From Seminavis robusta (lineage: Eukaryota > Bacillariophyta > Bacillariophyceae > Naviculales > Naviculaceae), in the NCBI GenBank assembly GCA_903772945.1, contig CAICTM010000392.1:1-64000 (forward strand): 64,000 bases of DNA, given 5' to 3'. The notes beneath the pieces are model-generated. The model was not told the origin of the DNA, did not search any database, and saw only the letters and a list, made by a program, of their open reading frames with translations. Shown here one piece after another: positions 52,318-61,800 of the stretch. The first letter of the stretch is position 1; the number at the start of each line of letters is the position of its first letter. Made by a program: the position numbers and the translations under genes.

Positions 52318-55300
52318 TTAAGCACTCTTCTTTTGTTCCTTTCTCATCCAGTCTTCGATACTCTCGCTGCTAGTGAATGATATCTTCTCCTCTTCGTGAT
52401 CAAACATGGCGATACCTCGGTGCCGCTTATACATTTTCTGGGCTGCTCGTATCGTCGCAAACTTCAGCTCGGATTGCTTTTTTCGCATCGTCTCAATCGA
52501 CACCTCTCCAGTGAGCGGCTTTGTGCCGCCGGTTCCTTCGTCTCTGGCTGCTTCGACTGCGTGCAAAAGCAAATAAGCAATTACAAACTGTCGCGCCTTC
52601 CGTGCACAGCCTCGCACCGTTTGTTTCGTCAGCGTCTTCTCACTGTGGAAGCACACATCCAAGACTTGCTTCGTGAAGCGATCCTTTCCTTTTCGTTGCG
52701 GCAATGGGATCCGAACAAGGCAGTTCTTTGACACTGACCACACGTATTCAATGCCAACACCGGCGATTTCTGGATGGCACTTTGGAGAGAAGATAACTCG
52801 CCATCCATACTGCTTGGCTACCCACTCTAGCATAGAGATTTCCTTCTTGAAATCATCGCATCCTTGGAGCAGCATGCGGAGGCTTGTTCCCTCGATCAAC
52901 TTGCCTTCGGCATCTTTCCTCCCAGGCATCGTGTAGTGCCCTTTTCGTCTCTTCACAAGCTCCAAGTCAACCAAGCCTCTCTCAATGCACATTTGCAGAG
53001 CTCCTTTTGGAGTGTTGACCCATCCTTTTTGCTTCTTGACTTCCTCAACGGATAGATCTATGCCGTGTTGATTGGCAACGTCTCGGAGGAACGCTAGGGA
53101 AGTGCGTGAGGGATCAGACGGAAGCCCGGCAGTGTTGGTTCCAAGCTTGTGAATCAGGTGAGCGTGGATTTCTTTTTTAGACCGTAGAGCTCTCGTCACA
53201 GTTTCACCCTCGAACTCTTGGTCATATTTGGTTGTAGATTGCTGTTCGGAGGACATCCAACTTGGGCCTTGATCGTCCTCTGAAAATACACATCGCTGGA
53301 CCGCACCAACAGCAAGTCTACATCCGTTGTTGTCAAAAGGACCAAGGCAGCCTTCCGTCAGAGTGGTTTCATGCATCTTTGGTTGCTGCCCACCAGGCTC
53401 TTTGTTGAGACGAGATGCGTCCAAACCATCCTTCCGCTTTGCTGTGTGTCCTTGGCTGTGGTCGTAACATATAACATGGTTGTGGTGAGGGTACATGATA
53501 GCAGCCATATCTGCGATATTTTCGAGCTGGACGATTGTGTGGTAGTTTGTCCAGTAGCCTTCATTGTTCTGTCCTGGGTGGAGAGGCCACCGGCAGCAAC
53601 GACTCTGGATATCCTTTTCTGTGAAGGGACGCTTGGCAGCGCTGCCTTGGACAGCAATGGCCGCATCTCTAGCAAAATAGTCTTTGCCAGCTCTGTTTGC
53701 ATTAATCAATCGTAGCTGTTCTGGTGTTGGAATAGGCATCCAGCCTGCCTCCCTGCTAACCACTCCAGATATCATGATAGAGCAACCAAGGTCCTTGGGT
53801 CGGAGCCCTTGTTGTCCCTCTGACCCATACCACGCCATCGAATTCATTGCCTTCTCATTCGACACAACTTCATCTTGCCCCCAAACAATTGTACGGCTGG
53901 CATTGGCAGACAGTCGAAGGCTGTAGTTGCCTCCAAACAGATTTCCTTGGAGCTCCGGAAGATTATGAGAGTCCACAATATCGTCAACATGAAATTCAAA
54001 TAAGGTTTGGCCTTGACGGAGGACAGGAACGCCATCATTGTTGGGGTAGATTCGATTGGTCTCTTTCAGTTCTTGTACTCTGAATGGGAGCAGCTGAACC
54101 CAAACAGCAGAGTGTAACTCTAACTTCATCAATTCGATACAATACTCTATCCTTGAAGAGACAACGTCAGGTCTCTCATGAATGTCTGTATAAAAGCCCT
54201 TCTTGTATAGGCTCCTCTTAAATCCAAGGAATGTCAACCAACGGTGAGTGGTGTTGCAGCAAATATTCTTTAAACCATTCGACTGTAAGAATTCCTCGAC
54301 GGAAACATGTTCCTTGGCGGCAAGCTTTGGAATGAGGTCAGAGCGGAGAAAGGCTTGCATAAAGTCAACAGACAGTTGTTGAATGTGTTGATTGCCGTGG
54401 TCTCTCATTTCGGTTGCGGCTTCTGGATGGTTCACAAAAAGGGATATCCCGATGCGCTCACTCATCAGTGGGTTGTTGAATCGACGATGCTCCCGAAACT
54501 GCCGTAGCCACTCTTGGATTGTCTTGTAACTACTGATGGATTTGTCTCCGGTATTGGCTTGTACACCAACCATTGCTTGCTGGCACTTGCCCTTCCAACA
54601 GAGTGGCTCATTCTCGGCGTCAGCTTCGAGCATAAGAGTTATTGCTCGAAGCAAATAATATGATTTGATCTGGATAGCATGAACAAGCTTGTCCACTCGG
54701 TTGGGATCAAACTTCAATTCCAGCGGCTCTCCATCGTAGTTATCAATAAAATATGTTGGAGGATCATCCGCGGCAAGCCCAACGATAAGATCTTTCGCGG
54801 CACCTGCAGTCCGGACTCCTTCTATCAAGATTGCTTGAAGGTTCCGTGCTGCCTCCTCTGCTGTTTCATCTTCCCCAGCTCCAAACAACTTCTCAGCTTC
54901 AGTAGAGTACCAAAAGTTGCACAGCTTGTAGAGCCCCAAAGGTAGATACGGGCGTATTGATAGCCTGTGCGTTTCCAGTAGGTCCAACCAACCAGGAGCA
55001 TTTGACACCGCCAGTGGAGGTATCCAAGGAACTGTTGCAGAAAAATCAGCGTACACAACAGTCGTTTCTTTGATTGTGTGGATATAGATTCCCTTTGACC
55101 GATCTTTCATTGAACCTGTGTCAACGCAATTGTGCTGCAGGAGGCCAGCAAGCGCTGCTTCAACAGTAAATTGTAGCCCGTAGCTTCCTTCAATGAGAGG
55201 TGTTTTGGGATGGAAGTTAGCTAGACGATGGCAGACATGCACTGCTGTGGAGAGCAGCCACCAACGACTCTGGATCTCAGTATTCTTCCGGAAGAGGGCT

Positions 55301-55737
55301 ACGACAGACTTGGCCATAATTTCGGCATCAATCGGCAAAGAATCAAACAGTACACGTGATGTAGCTCTTTGGTTGCTTCCAGTGTTGACAATTGCAGGTC
55401 TTTTGACAGCTGGAGTCAAAGGAGTTCCATTTACTGGAGTCCTCTGGCTAGATCTCCTCTTTTGGTGGACAGCAGCAGCGACTCGTCCTGTTCCTTCTCT
55501 TTGTAGAGAACACTGCGTGGGTGACTCGTAGTTTCGCCTACCAAGAACAACGCGCGGTTCAGAGATGCCGTTACTAGTGGAAACTCTTCTTGATTGTCTT
55601 GTAGCCTCTCTTTGTAGGGAACTGTTTGTTGGGGACGCATAATTCCTCCCGCTAAGCACAACACGCCTTGGAGAGATGCCGTTGTTTTCCTGGTTGGAAG
55701 TGGAAGATCGTTTTGATCGTCTTGTTTGGACCACCAT
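52318..55737 (-). CDS. DDE transposase-like protein, ISRSO16/IS630-like
   Basis: An uninterrupted 1,139-residue frame. The region from about 600 to 1,010 matches the ISRSO16-type DDE transposases known from fungi and other eukaryotes in motif order. SANASRTIVW is followed by RPKDLGCSIMISGVVSREAG, then GQNNEGYWTNYHTI, then ICYDHSQGHT (D759) with a DGLDASRLNKEPGGQQP segment. VIFSPKCHPEIAGVGIEYVW (E990/E997) and SVSK close the run. The usual HDES-type first Asp is not seen at the expected place, where NYSLRL stands at about 605. An Asp-rich FHVDDIVDSH lies about 20 residues earlier. Basic N-terminal repeats (RVVLxGRNYxSPT, SLQRE) occur twice. It could be a recent element or a domesticated gene. 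No terminal inverted repeats were found. Confidence 0.75.
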   Translation of the reverse strand: MVVQTRRSKRSSTSNQENNGISPRRVVLSGRNYASPTNSSLQREATRQSRRVSTSNGISEPRVVLGRRNYESPTQCSLQREGTGRVAAAVHQKRRSSQRTPVNGTPLTPAVKRPAIVNTGSNQRATSRVLFDSLPIDAEIMAKSVVALFRKNTEIQSRWWLLSTAVHVCHRLANFHPKTPLIEGSYGLQFTVEAALAGLLQHNCVDTGSMKDRSKGIYIHTIKETTVVYADFSATVPWIPPLAVSNAPGWLDLLETHRLSIRPYLPLGLYKLCNFWYSTEAEKLFGAGEDETAEEAARNLQAILIEGVRTAGAAKDLIVGLAADDPPTYFIDNYDGEPLELKFDPNRVDKLVHAIQIKSYYLLRAITLMLEADAENEPLCWKGKCQQAMVGVQANTGDKSISSYKTIQEWLRQFREHRRFNNPLMSERIGISLFVNHPEAATEMRDHGNQHIQQLSVDFMQAFLRSDLIPKLAAKEHVSVEEFLQSNGLKNICCNTTHRWLTFLGFKRSLYKKGFYTDIHERPDVVSSRIEYCIELMKLELHSAVWVQLLPFRVQELKETNRIYPNNDGVPVLRQGQTLFEFHVDDIVDSHNLPELQGNLFGGNYSLRLSANASRTIVWGQDEVVSNEKAMNSMAWYGSEGQQGLRPKDLGCSIMISGVVSREAGWMPIPTPEQLRLINANRAGKDYFARDAAIAVQGSAAKRPFTEKDIQSRCCRWPLHPGQNNEGYWTNYHTIVQLENIADMAAIMYPHHNHVICYDHSQGHTAKRKDGLDASRLNKEPGGQQPKMHETTLTEGCLGPFDNNGCRLAVGAVQRCVFSEDDQGPSWMSSEQQSTTKYDQEFEGETVTRALRSKKEIHAHLIHKLGTNTAGLPSDPSRTSLAFLRDVANQHGIDLSVEEVKKQKGWVNTPKGALQMCIERGLVDLELVKRRKGHYTMPGRKDAEGKLIEGTSLRMLLQGCDDFKKEISMLEWVAKQYGWRVIFSPKCHPEIAGVGIEYVWSVSKNCLVRIPLPQRKGKDRFTKQVLDVCFHSEKTLTKQTVRGCARKARQFVIAYLLLHAVEAARDEGTGGTKPLTGEVSIETMRKKQSELKFATIRAAQKMYKRHRGIAMFDHEEEKISFTSSESIEDWMRKEQKKSA

Positions 55738-56694
55738 GGCATTAATCTATGCACCACGGCATAATCAGACTATGCATGGGCGCCATGGTCAAGAACAACA
55801 TCCCCATGCCTGCCTGCCGTCATTGGCAAGGCTCACCTCCAAAATTTTGCCACATGATGTGCAACTCCTCGAGTTTGGAAAATCGCCTCATCTCTCATCT
55901 TTCATGGCTACAGCTAAACCAAGATGATGCACACCAAGGCTATTAACCCATCAACTGGGTTCATGGTAAAGCTCTGCAATGATGAGTAGTAGCAAGGTCA
56001 AAAGAGGATCCTATCGGCATGCATACATGCAACGCGCTACAAGTCTGTTGGTTGTTGTTGTTGTTGTTGTTGTTCGTTGGTTCCGTTCGATCGATCAGTC
56101 GACGGAGTGCGCATCGAGGAGGAAACTCATTAGGGTTGGTGGTACCGGTTATGTGCCTTAAATGAATTTGAGTGGTGTCGTTAAATAAACCATTGTTCTT
56201 TGTGCGTCAGCATGCGAGCCAGCCATGCTAGTACAGAGTATACAGGGCTCTACGGTGGCATCCTTTCCGTCGCAGGAGCCATACAAGGAATGTGGCTGGA
56301 GGATATGAATGACGACAAGCTAACCACATCAGCGTCTAGCTAGCTAGTAGAAGATCCGTATTATGGGTTATTCTCTTAATAACAAGGTATTTTCCTTTCG
56401 TTTTGAATTTTACTTGAACTTTGATAAATTACAGTTTGTGTAAAGCTGACTTCCTGATTCCCAAAAGCAAATTGTGCTGGTACGACACATGATCATTCCA
56501 GGAAAGTGTGGCAAAAGCTGAATTTGGCGAGGGAGGAGGGGAATTCAACACTTTGTAACTGTTGAAACTGGCAAAAGTTTTGAATTTTGATTCAACAACT
56601 GTTGAAAAAACTGTTGATTCAACAGTTGAAAACTGTTGAATCAACAGTTTGATTCAACAGTTGTTGAATTACTGTTGAATAAAGTGTTGAGATA

Positions 56695-56962
56695 CTACGA
56701 CTACTAAAACAATTGTCCCCGTGAAACACGACTGATTTCTGTGATATGAGAAAAACATTTTCATGCAATTTTCATGCTGTGGCGAGACGATTTCTGTGAC
56801 AACTGGACTCAAATTTACTTAAGGATCATTCTGAATCACGAGCTCATCATTTTCATGACACAGAAATTGATTTCGTCGCCGTAGACTTTCTACTTAGTTC
56901 TACACGAAGCCAATTTCTGTGCAGTTTCTGTGACACGGGGACAATTGTTCTAGTAGCCGTAG
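56695..56962. mobile_element. MITE of mariner type with TA duplication
   Basis: A 268-bp element has 29-bp terminal inverted repeats (56695-56723 and 56934-56962, starting CTACGRCTACTARAACAATT) that match at 27 of 29 positions. TA flanks both sides (56693-56694 and 56963-56964). The interior has imperfect TTTCTGTG palindromes and no coding capacity. TA target and CTAC-type ends fit Tc1/mariner MITEs. It sits inside the 901-bp element. Confidence 0.8.
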
Positions 56963-57086
56963 TATGCACCATTATAACTAGCAAACTGTTGAATTAAACT
57001 GTACTCTTGAACAAAGTGTTGAATAGATTCAACACTGTGCACTTTTTTCAACACTTTTGAAATTCAACACTGTTGAAAAGTGGAAT

Positions 57087-57354
57087 CCGGCTGAAAGGGC
57101 CCGAAATGGCCATTTACACCAAATTCCGATTTATACTTGTGTTTCGATTTTATATTTAGGTTTCGGTTTTATATTTTGGTTTCGATCTTATATTTTGGTT
57201 TCGGCTTGATTTTACTAGTTAATTACCATAGTAATTTGGTTTCGATTTTATATTTAGGTTTCGGTTTTATATTTAGGTTTCGGTTTTATATTTAGGTTTC
57301 GAATTGATCAATTTGGTTGGATTCATAAAATCGTGATTTCCGGCCCTTTCGCTG
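57087..57354. repeat. Inverted-repeat block with 19-bp tandem units
   Basis: The arms at 57087-57106 (CCGGCTGAAAGGGCCCGAAA) and 57335-57354 are imperfect inverted repeats. Between them lie about seven copies of a 19-bp unit (GGTTTCGGTTTTATATTTA) in two blocks, at 57146-57207 and 57237-57301. The block interrupts TTCAACAG-rich sequence on both sides. Confidence 0.7.
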
Positions 57355-57814
57355 GAAATTCAACAGTTTTCATCGCCAATTCAACTTTTGCCACACTTTC
57401 CAGTGGCGCCAGGTATCGTACCTGCACTGTCGTACAGTGGTACTAGTACCGCTGCCAGATCTTGAGTGAGTGGAGTACCTCTCTGGCTTGCTAGCCTGGG
57501 TCGCAACAGTAGACTAGACTAGCTAGCAGTGCCTGAACTGTCATGGAGCCGGTGGAGCCGCGGAGCACAGGAGCCAGAGTTGTCCAACGGCCGGTCGTGC
57601 AGTGGCTACATGTACAGGATTGTGAACGCGTGTGAAAATAATATGTGGAGTACTCCAACGGTCAAAGATTTCTTTCGGTTGTACTAGTATGTGTGTGAAG
57701 TTGAAAGTGCTCCTCTTTGTCCAAACCTTTTTCACAATTTCTTCAACTTGCTTTGGATTCAATCATTCGATTCTTGCTCGATTCTTTTGAGCTGGAAGAA
57801 AAAGAAGAAAAAGC

Positions 57815-59086
57815 ATGCACTTCACAACTGCTGCTCTTCTCGCAGCCGTCGGCGTCTTCACGGCCAGGGCTCAGGACCAACCTACCTGTGAAATAAACCA
57901 TATCCCGGTTAACGAAGATGATTTTGGAGAACCCGCCTGGGAGACCATTATTGAGGAAGCCTTCCCAACATGGGAAGTTCCAGACGCGGGTTGCCCCCGC
58001 CTTGGTAGCGTGGGTGGGGAACTTTTATCTGATTTTGGCGTATTTCCGACTCCAGAAGAAGAGAAGTTCAATCCGTGTTATTACACGAAGGCTTTTGCTG
58101 GACTTGACCCGTCGAAGGGTGGATACCCGACTCCCATCGACACTCACTACCCCTATGAGTTCGCGGCTCCATTCCTCCGACAGCCAGGAGATGGTTCCAC
58201 CCACCATTGCCCATCTGATGCTGTGAACATTGCCGAATGCCCAAAAGTGGGTAATGATTGTGGTGAGCCAGACTGTGCAACTATCAGTGACGAGTATGGG
58301 ATTGGACACATACCGCCTTTCGTCCCTCTCGCTGCCATCAAAAATGCTTACAACGCCTGTGAGCAGGACGTGTGCTCTTGGTTTCACTACGAGACCAGCG
58401 GGTGCAACATCAAGAAGTCTGTGTTGGACGAGCTTGTATACGAATACTTTGGACAGGGCGAAAAGATCAAGTACCAGCCGCCAATCCTTCTCGATGGCCA
58501 GCCCAGCAGCACGTACTTCCGATTAGAATACGGCGGAGAATCGCCAGCTTGCGACGAAGGCAATTGCCGTGGTCCACACTATTGCTCCGTAGATGTTGCC
58601 GATTCTGGAGTAATCTGGGGGGATTTCTGCCCTTACGTTCACACTGGCGAAAACTCGGGCAAGTACCGCCACCCGCATATTGCATTAGCGGCACTGGAGC
58701 TGTGGATCGCAAACAAGTGCATGCCAGATAAGTGTCCGACTGCATGGCTGGAGAGCCCTAATGGTCAGGGATACGGAACAGACAGCAAGCTCTCCACTTC
58801 TATCACGTGGTCTGAGATGGACGACAATAAGAACCCCATCGCCCAGCCTTTGGTTCCATACGAATGGCCCAATGCAGGGAATGGTATCTTTCCAGGCCAC
58901 GAGCTTTACAATGGTATGCGTTCTAAGCCCGCTCCTGGTGTTTATGTGAACGAAGTTGTTGAGATCCTAGAACCCGCACCCACTGAGGCCGGCGGCGTAG
59001 CAGAGGCCAGCAGCGTAGGACGGAATTCTGTCAAGTTGACCTTTGCCATAGCTGTTCTTGGCACCATTGATATCTTTGCCTTCTAA
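57815..59086 (+). CDS. Secreted Cys-rich protein, probably GPI-anchored
   Basis: 423 residues, family not recognised. A signal peptide at about 1-19 (HFTTAALLAAVGVFTARA) precedes a mature region with about 20 cysteines in pairs (NDCGEPDC, CDEGNCRGPHYC, CMPDKCPTAW). Many aromatic and Pro residues and DxxG turns suggest a disulfide-rich extracellular fold. The C-terminus has a small-residue stretch followed by a hydrophobic tail (SVKLTFAIAVLGTIDIFAF), the pattern of a GPI-attachment signal, so cell-surface anchoring is likely. A hydrolase-like fold is possible, but no catalytic motif is clear. No tandem repeats are present, unlike the P/T-rich secreted proteins elsewhere in the window. Confidence 0.72.
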   Translation: MHFTTAALLAAVGVFTARAQDQPTCEINHIPVNEDDFGEPAWETIIEEAFPTWEVPDAGCPRLGSVGGELLSDFGVFPTPEEEKFNPCYYTKAFAGLDPSKGGYPTPIDTHYPYEFAAPFLRQPGDGSTHHCPSDAVNIAECPKVGNDCGEPDCATISDEYGIGHIPPFVPLAAIKNAYNACEQDVCSWFHYETSGCNIKKSVLDELVYEYFGQGEKIKYQPPILLDGQPSSTYFRLEYGGESPACDEGNCRGPHYCSVDVADSGVIWGDFCPYVHTGENSGKYRHPHIALAALELWIANKCMPDKCPTAWLESPNGQGYGTDSKLSTSITWSEMDDNKNPIAQPLVPYEWPNAGNGIFPGHELYNGMRSKPAPGVYVNEVVEILEPAPTEAGGVAEASSVGRNSVKLTFAIAVLGTIDIFAF

Positions 59087-60192
59087 CTTTCTCAGGCTTT
59101 TGGGTCTGGTGGAGTTCATTATTCTCCGGTTGTTGACCCAATTGAATGTCTTCAGGGCTATATGTTTCTTCTGTTTCAAAGCTGACAAGATCATAGGCTG
59201 AATGAAGATGATATCATCTTGCGTTTTGTTGTGCACTATTGCTCGTTGGTATGATTAAAAGATTACTGCTTATAACTGCAATTACCATTACCATCTGCCC
59301 ATCGTACCGGTACGCGGTGTGGTTGCTAGTTGCTCTCACTTTTGCACTTCTTGCCGTGCAGGTCGTTTGAGAAAAGAGTCAATGTACTAGTAGGTGCTTA
59401 AAATACCGGAATAATTAACACAGTACTGTTCCAGCAACCAGTTTCTTTTTTTGTTGGCTTGAGTGGAAGGGTGGTGTCAAGTTAGTGGTCGAGGAATCAC
59501 CAGTGGTGGAGCATGTCGAGCAGATGCATACTGCCAGCGTCGGAAATAGAGCTTGCCAGCTAGCTAGTAGCCACAGGTCACCCTTTTTGCTGGATATACG
59601 CTTTTTGCAAATGTTCTTTTGACAGCTTGGCTGATTGTGAGGATTTGCAATTTCAGAAGGTCGGAATACAACGAACCCATTGCGGAATACAAACTTGTTG
59701 ATGAACGTGAAGGCGGAGGCAGATCATTCGTGCTGGGACATACCAGCGCGCAGGAGGGGGGAAATCTCTTTTTGGATGATCGATTGATTCTACGGTACCG
59801 GTACAATCGCACTGCAAGAGCTCTTGATGGCTTGTTGATCATACAACGTTTATCGATCATCTTTGCTGCATGAGCAAGGATCCACACGACAGTTTGGTCT
59901 GCTGAGTAGTTCCAAGACTTTCTACAACTTGCTTTTGGTGGGCCAGCCAACAAAGCATTCCTTTCTTCTGTTTTCAATCTGTTGCTTAGCTAGCCAGAGA
60001 AGTGGTTCTGTGCTATTGTTACCTAGCTGGTTAGTTGTGGCTCTGTCTGTCAATGCTGACATCAACAACGCATAAGTTTTGCCTACCTTAGTTACCTACC
60101 GTACATCGAAGAACAGTTTATTTCACGGGGGAAACTCTGGAACAGGGCATATGAAACGCAATGGATGGGCCACGAATGATCTACAGAAAAAG
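59087..60192. other. Intergenic between convergent 3' ends
   Basis: No gene is supported. CTAGCTAG (59560) and GGTACCGGTAC (59794) motifs are present. Confidence 0.5.
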
Positions 60193-61800
60193 CTACGGGG
60201 AACACGCCTTTTTGTGCCCCGTACGCCAAGCTGCAACCTGGCACTCCTTCGAACAGTATCGAGCCTTCTTGCACTTACTACAAGCCTTCGGGGCTTGTTC
60301 TGGCTTTCCGCAATAGTCACAGCGCGGGATGGGCTCACTGCCCGCTGCTGCCACATCTTCTGGGAAAGATTCCTTGGAGTATTTATCCTTCTTCCATTTT
60401 GCCACATGAGTCTCAATGTCTCGCACATCGCAATCAGTAGGACCATACGAAATACGAAGGAAGGACAAATACGGTTCCAAGTACACTGGTGTCACGTAGT
60501 TCGGCCACTGGCGTTTTGGCACGTGATCCAAGTCCTGCCACGCAAAAAGGACATTCTCCACACAGTCCATGACGGGCGCGTGGTTGCGCTTTCCAACACT
60601 GCAATTGATTGAAGAACAACCAACAGCAACGCACTCACAGGACGCAACAAACTCGAAACCGGCGACCGCCGCGTGTCGTCGAAGCTGTACCGATGTCCCG
60701 TAGGGCGTCATCATGTTGTGTGGCACCATACCGCTTTTCGATGCCTCTTCTATCCCAACTGCATGAGATGCACAGATTTTGGTGGTTAGTAACAGGAGCT
60801 TTTGTGTCAAGTAGTGAACCGACGAAAGTTCCTTCTTTGCCACCTGCAGATCTGCCTTCAATGCTTTTGGGAACAAGCTTTCAATCATTCCACTCGTAGT
60901 TCGCATCTCAATGCGGGAAACAGTTCTTTCAACTTGAGCTTCCGTCGAAACAATTTCTGTTGCCAACGTCGGTTCCAAGGGCCCGCATTTGCCACACACC
61001 CAACGATCAACATTATTGTCAGGCGCCGAAAACACATCACTCGACCCAACATTGTCATAAAAGCAGTGAACATGGTTTTTGCATTTGTTCGGGCACCGAA
61101 TAACTCGACAATGATCAGGACCCATGCAGCGTGGACATCTACAAACGAAGGATTTGGACTTCCATAGTTCGTCGCGTCTGGCAAAGGTAGGGCTAGAGAA
61201 CAGTTCCCGAATATAAGATATGGAAAGCGAGTCTCCCGATTTGATTGGACGAATAACCTTGAAGTGCATGTAGCCGTCGCTAGTTTTGGAGAACTGGATT
61301 GTGTTGGGTGCACAAGAATGTGCCAGTTTTGATCCATACGCGAGAAGTGCGGCCTTTTTTCTGGTGGTAGCCTGGGTTATCTCCGTATATTGCAGGGGCC
61401 TTCCGTAATACGCAAATGAGTTCGTCATTGAGGCACCGGCAAGTTTCGTCATCTTCTGTGGTCCGAGTTCAGCAGCTCTGCGATATCCCAAAGCAGATAG
61501 ACCAGACATCATGGCCGCTTGAAGCATCAGGGCCGAGTTGCTTGGAGGTGTATACATGTCCAAAATGAGCTGCTTGGTGTGATCCGTTGCGTTCAGATAC
61601 CCATCATACAGCTGTCTCAAGTCATTGTCACTATGGACAACCATCGGCTTCTCTCGAAATATGACAGTTCCAAGATCAGAGAAGTCTCTACGGGCAACAA
61701 CGTAGCGACCCAGGCTTTCACTCGTCTCAATGGACGTTGGATCCAACTCATTGTCTTGCAACCGCGCGAGAAAAAATTTCAAATCGAGAGCATGGCTCAT
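60193..61800 (-). CDS. SET-domain protein with C-terminal MYND zinc finger
   Basis: Probable protein lysine methyltransferase of the SMYD-like group, 535 residues. The SET N-part is at about 30-56 (GRYVVARRDFSDLGTVIFRE). The core includes YGSKLAHSCAPNTIQF (HSCAPN at 161-166, the SAM-binding NHS motif variant) and KSGDSLSISYI. The post-SET cysteines CRCPRC are at 220-225, followed by a Cys/His cluster (CPNKCKNHVHC). A classic MYND finger ends the protein at about 494-533 (CDYCGKPEQAPKACSKCKKA, then RYCSKEC and H/C). In animal SMYD proteins MYND is inserted in SET, whereas here it is C-terminal. The NHS motif reads AHS, so activity is uncertain. Histone and non-histone targets are both possible. 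Confidence 0.82.
   Translation of the reverse strand: MSHALDLKFFLARLQDNELDPTSIETSESLGRYVVARRDFSDLGTVIFREKPMVVHSDNDLRQLYDGYLNATDHTKQLILDMYTPPSNSALMLQAAMMSGLSALGYRRAAELGPQKMTKLAGASMTNSFAYYGRPLQYTEITQATTRKKAALLAYGSKLAHSCAPNTIQFSKTSDGYMHFKVIRPIKSGDSLSISYIRELFSSPTFARRDELWKSKSFVCRCPRCMGPDHCRVIRCPNKCKNHVHCFYDNVGSSDVFSAPDNNVDRWVCGKCGPLEPTLATEIVSTEAQVERTVSRIEMRTTSGMIESLFPKALKADLQVAKKELSSVHYLTQKLLLLTTKICASHAVGIEEASKSGMVPHNMMTPYGTSVQLRRHAAVAGFEFVASCECVAVGCSSINCSVGKRNHAPVMDCVENVLFAWQDLDHVPKRQWPNYVTPVYLEPYLSFLRISYGPTDCDVRDIETHVAKWKKDKYSKESFPEDVAAAGSEPIPRCDYCGKPEQAPKACSKCKKARYCSKECQVAAWRTGHKKACSP

Larger units (their letters stand above)
56501..57401. mobile_element. 901-bp inverted-repeat element, non-autonomous
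   Basis: The ends are inverted repeats of about 30 bp. The left end is 56501-56530, starting GGAAAGTGTGGCAAAAG. The right end is 57373-57401, whose reverse complement starts identically and differs by one C/T and one indel. The interior is dense in TTCAACAGTT-type palindromes. Two further inverted-repeat blocks are embedded in it. No protein is encoded. Confidence 0.75.
55738..57814. other. Repeat-rich intergenic region
   Basis: No gene is supported. It contains the nested inverted-repeat elements at 56501-57401, a GTT microsatellite (56052-56073) and CTAGCTAG near 56338. Confidence 0.5.

Noticed and set aside
52318-56100. Terminal inverted repeats for the transposase
   Set aside because: I compared both flanks by eye and found no matching ends or target duplication, so no element boundary is claimed.
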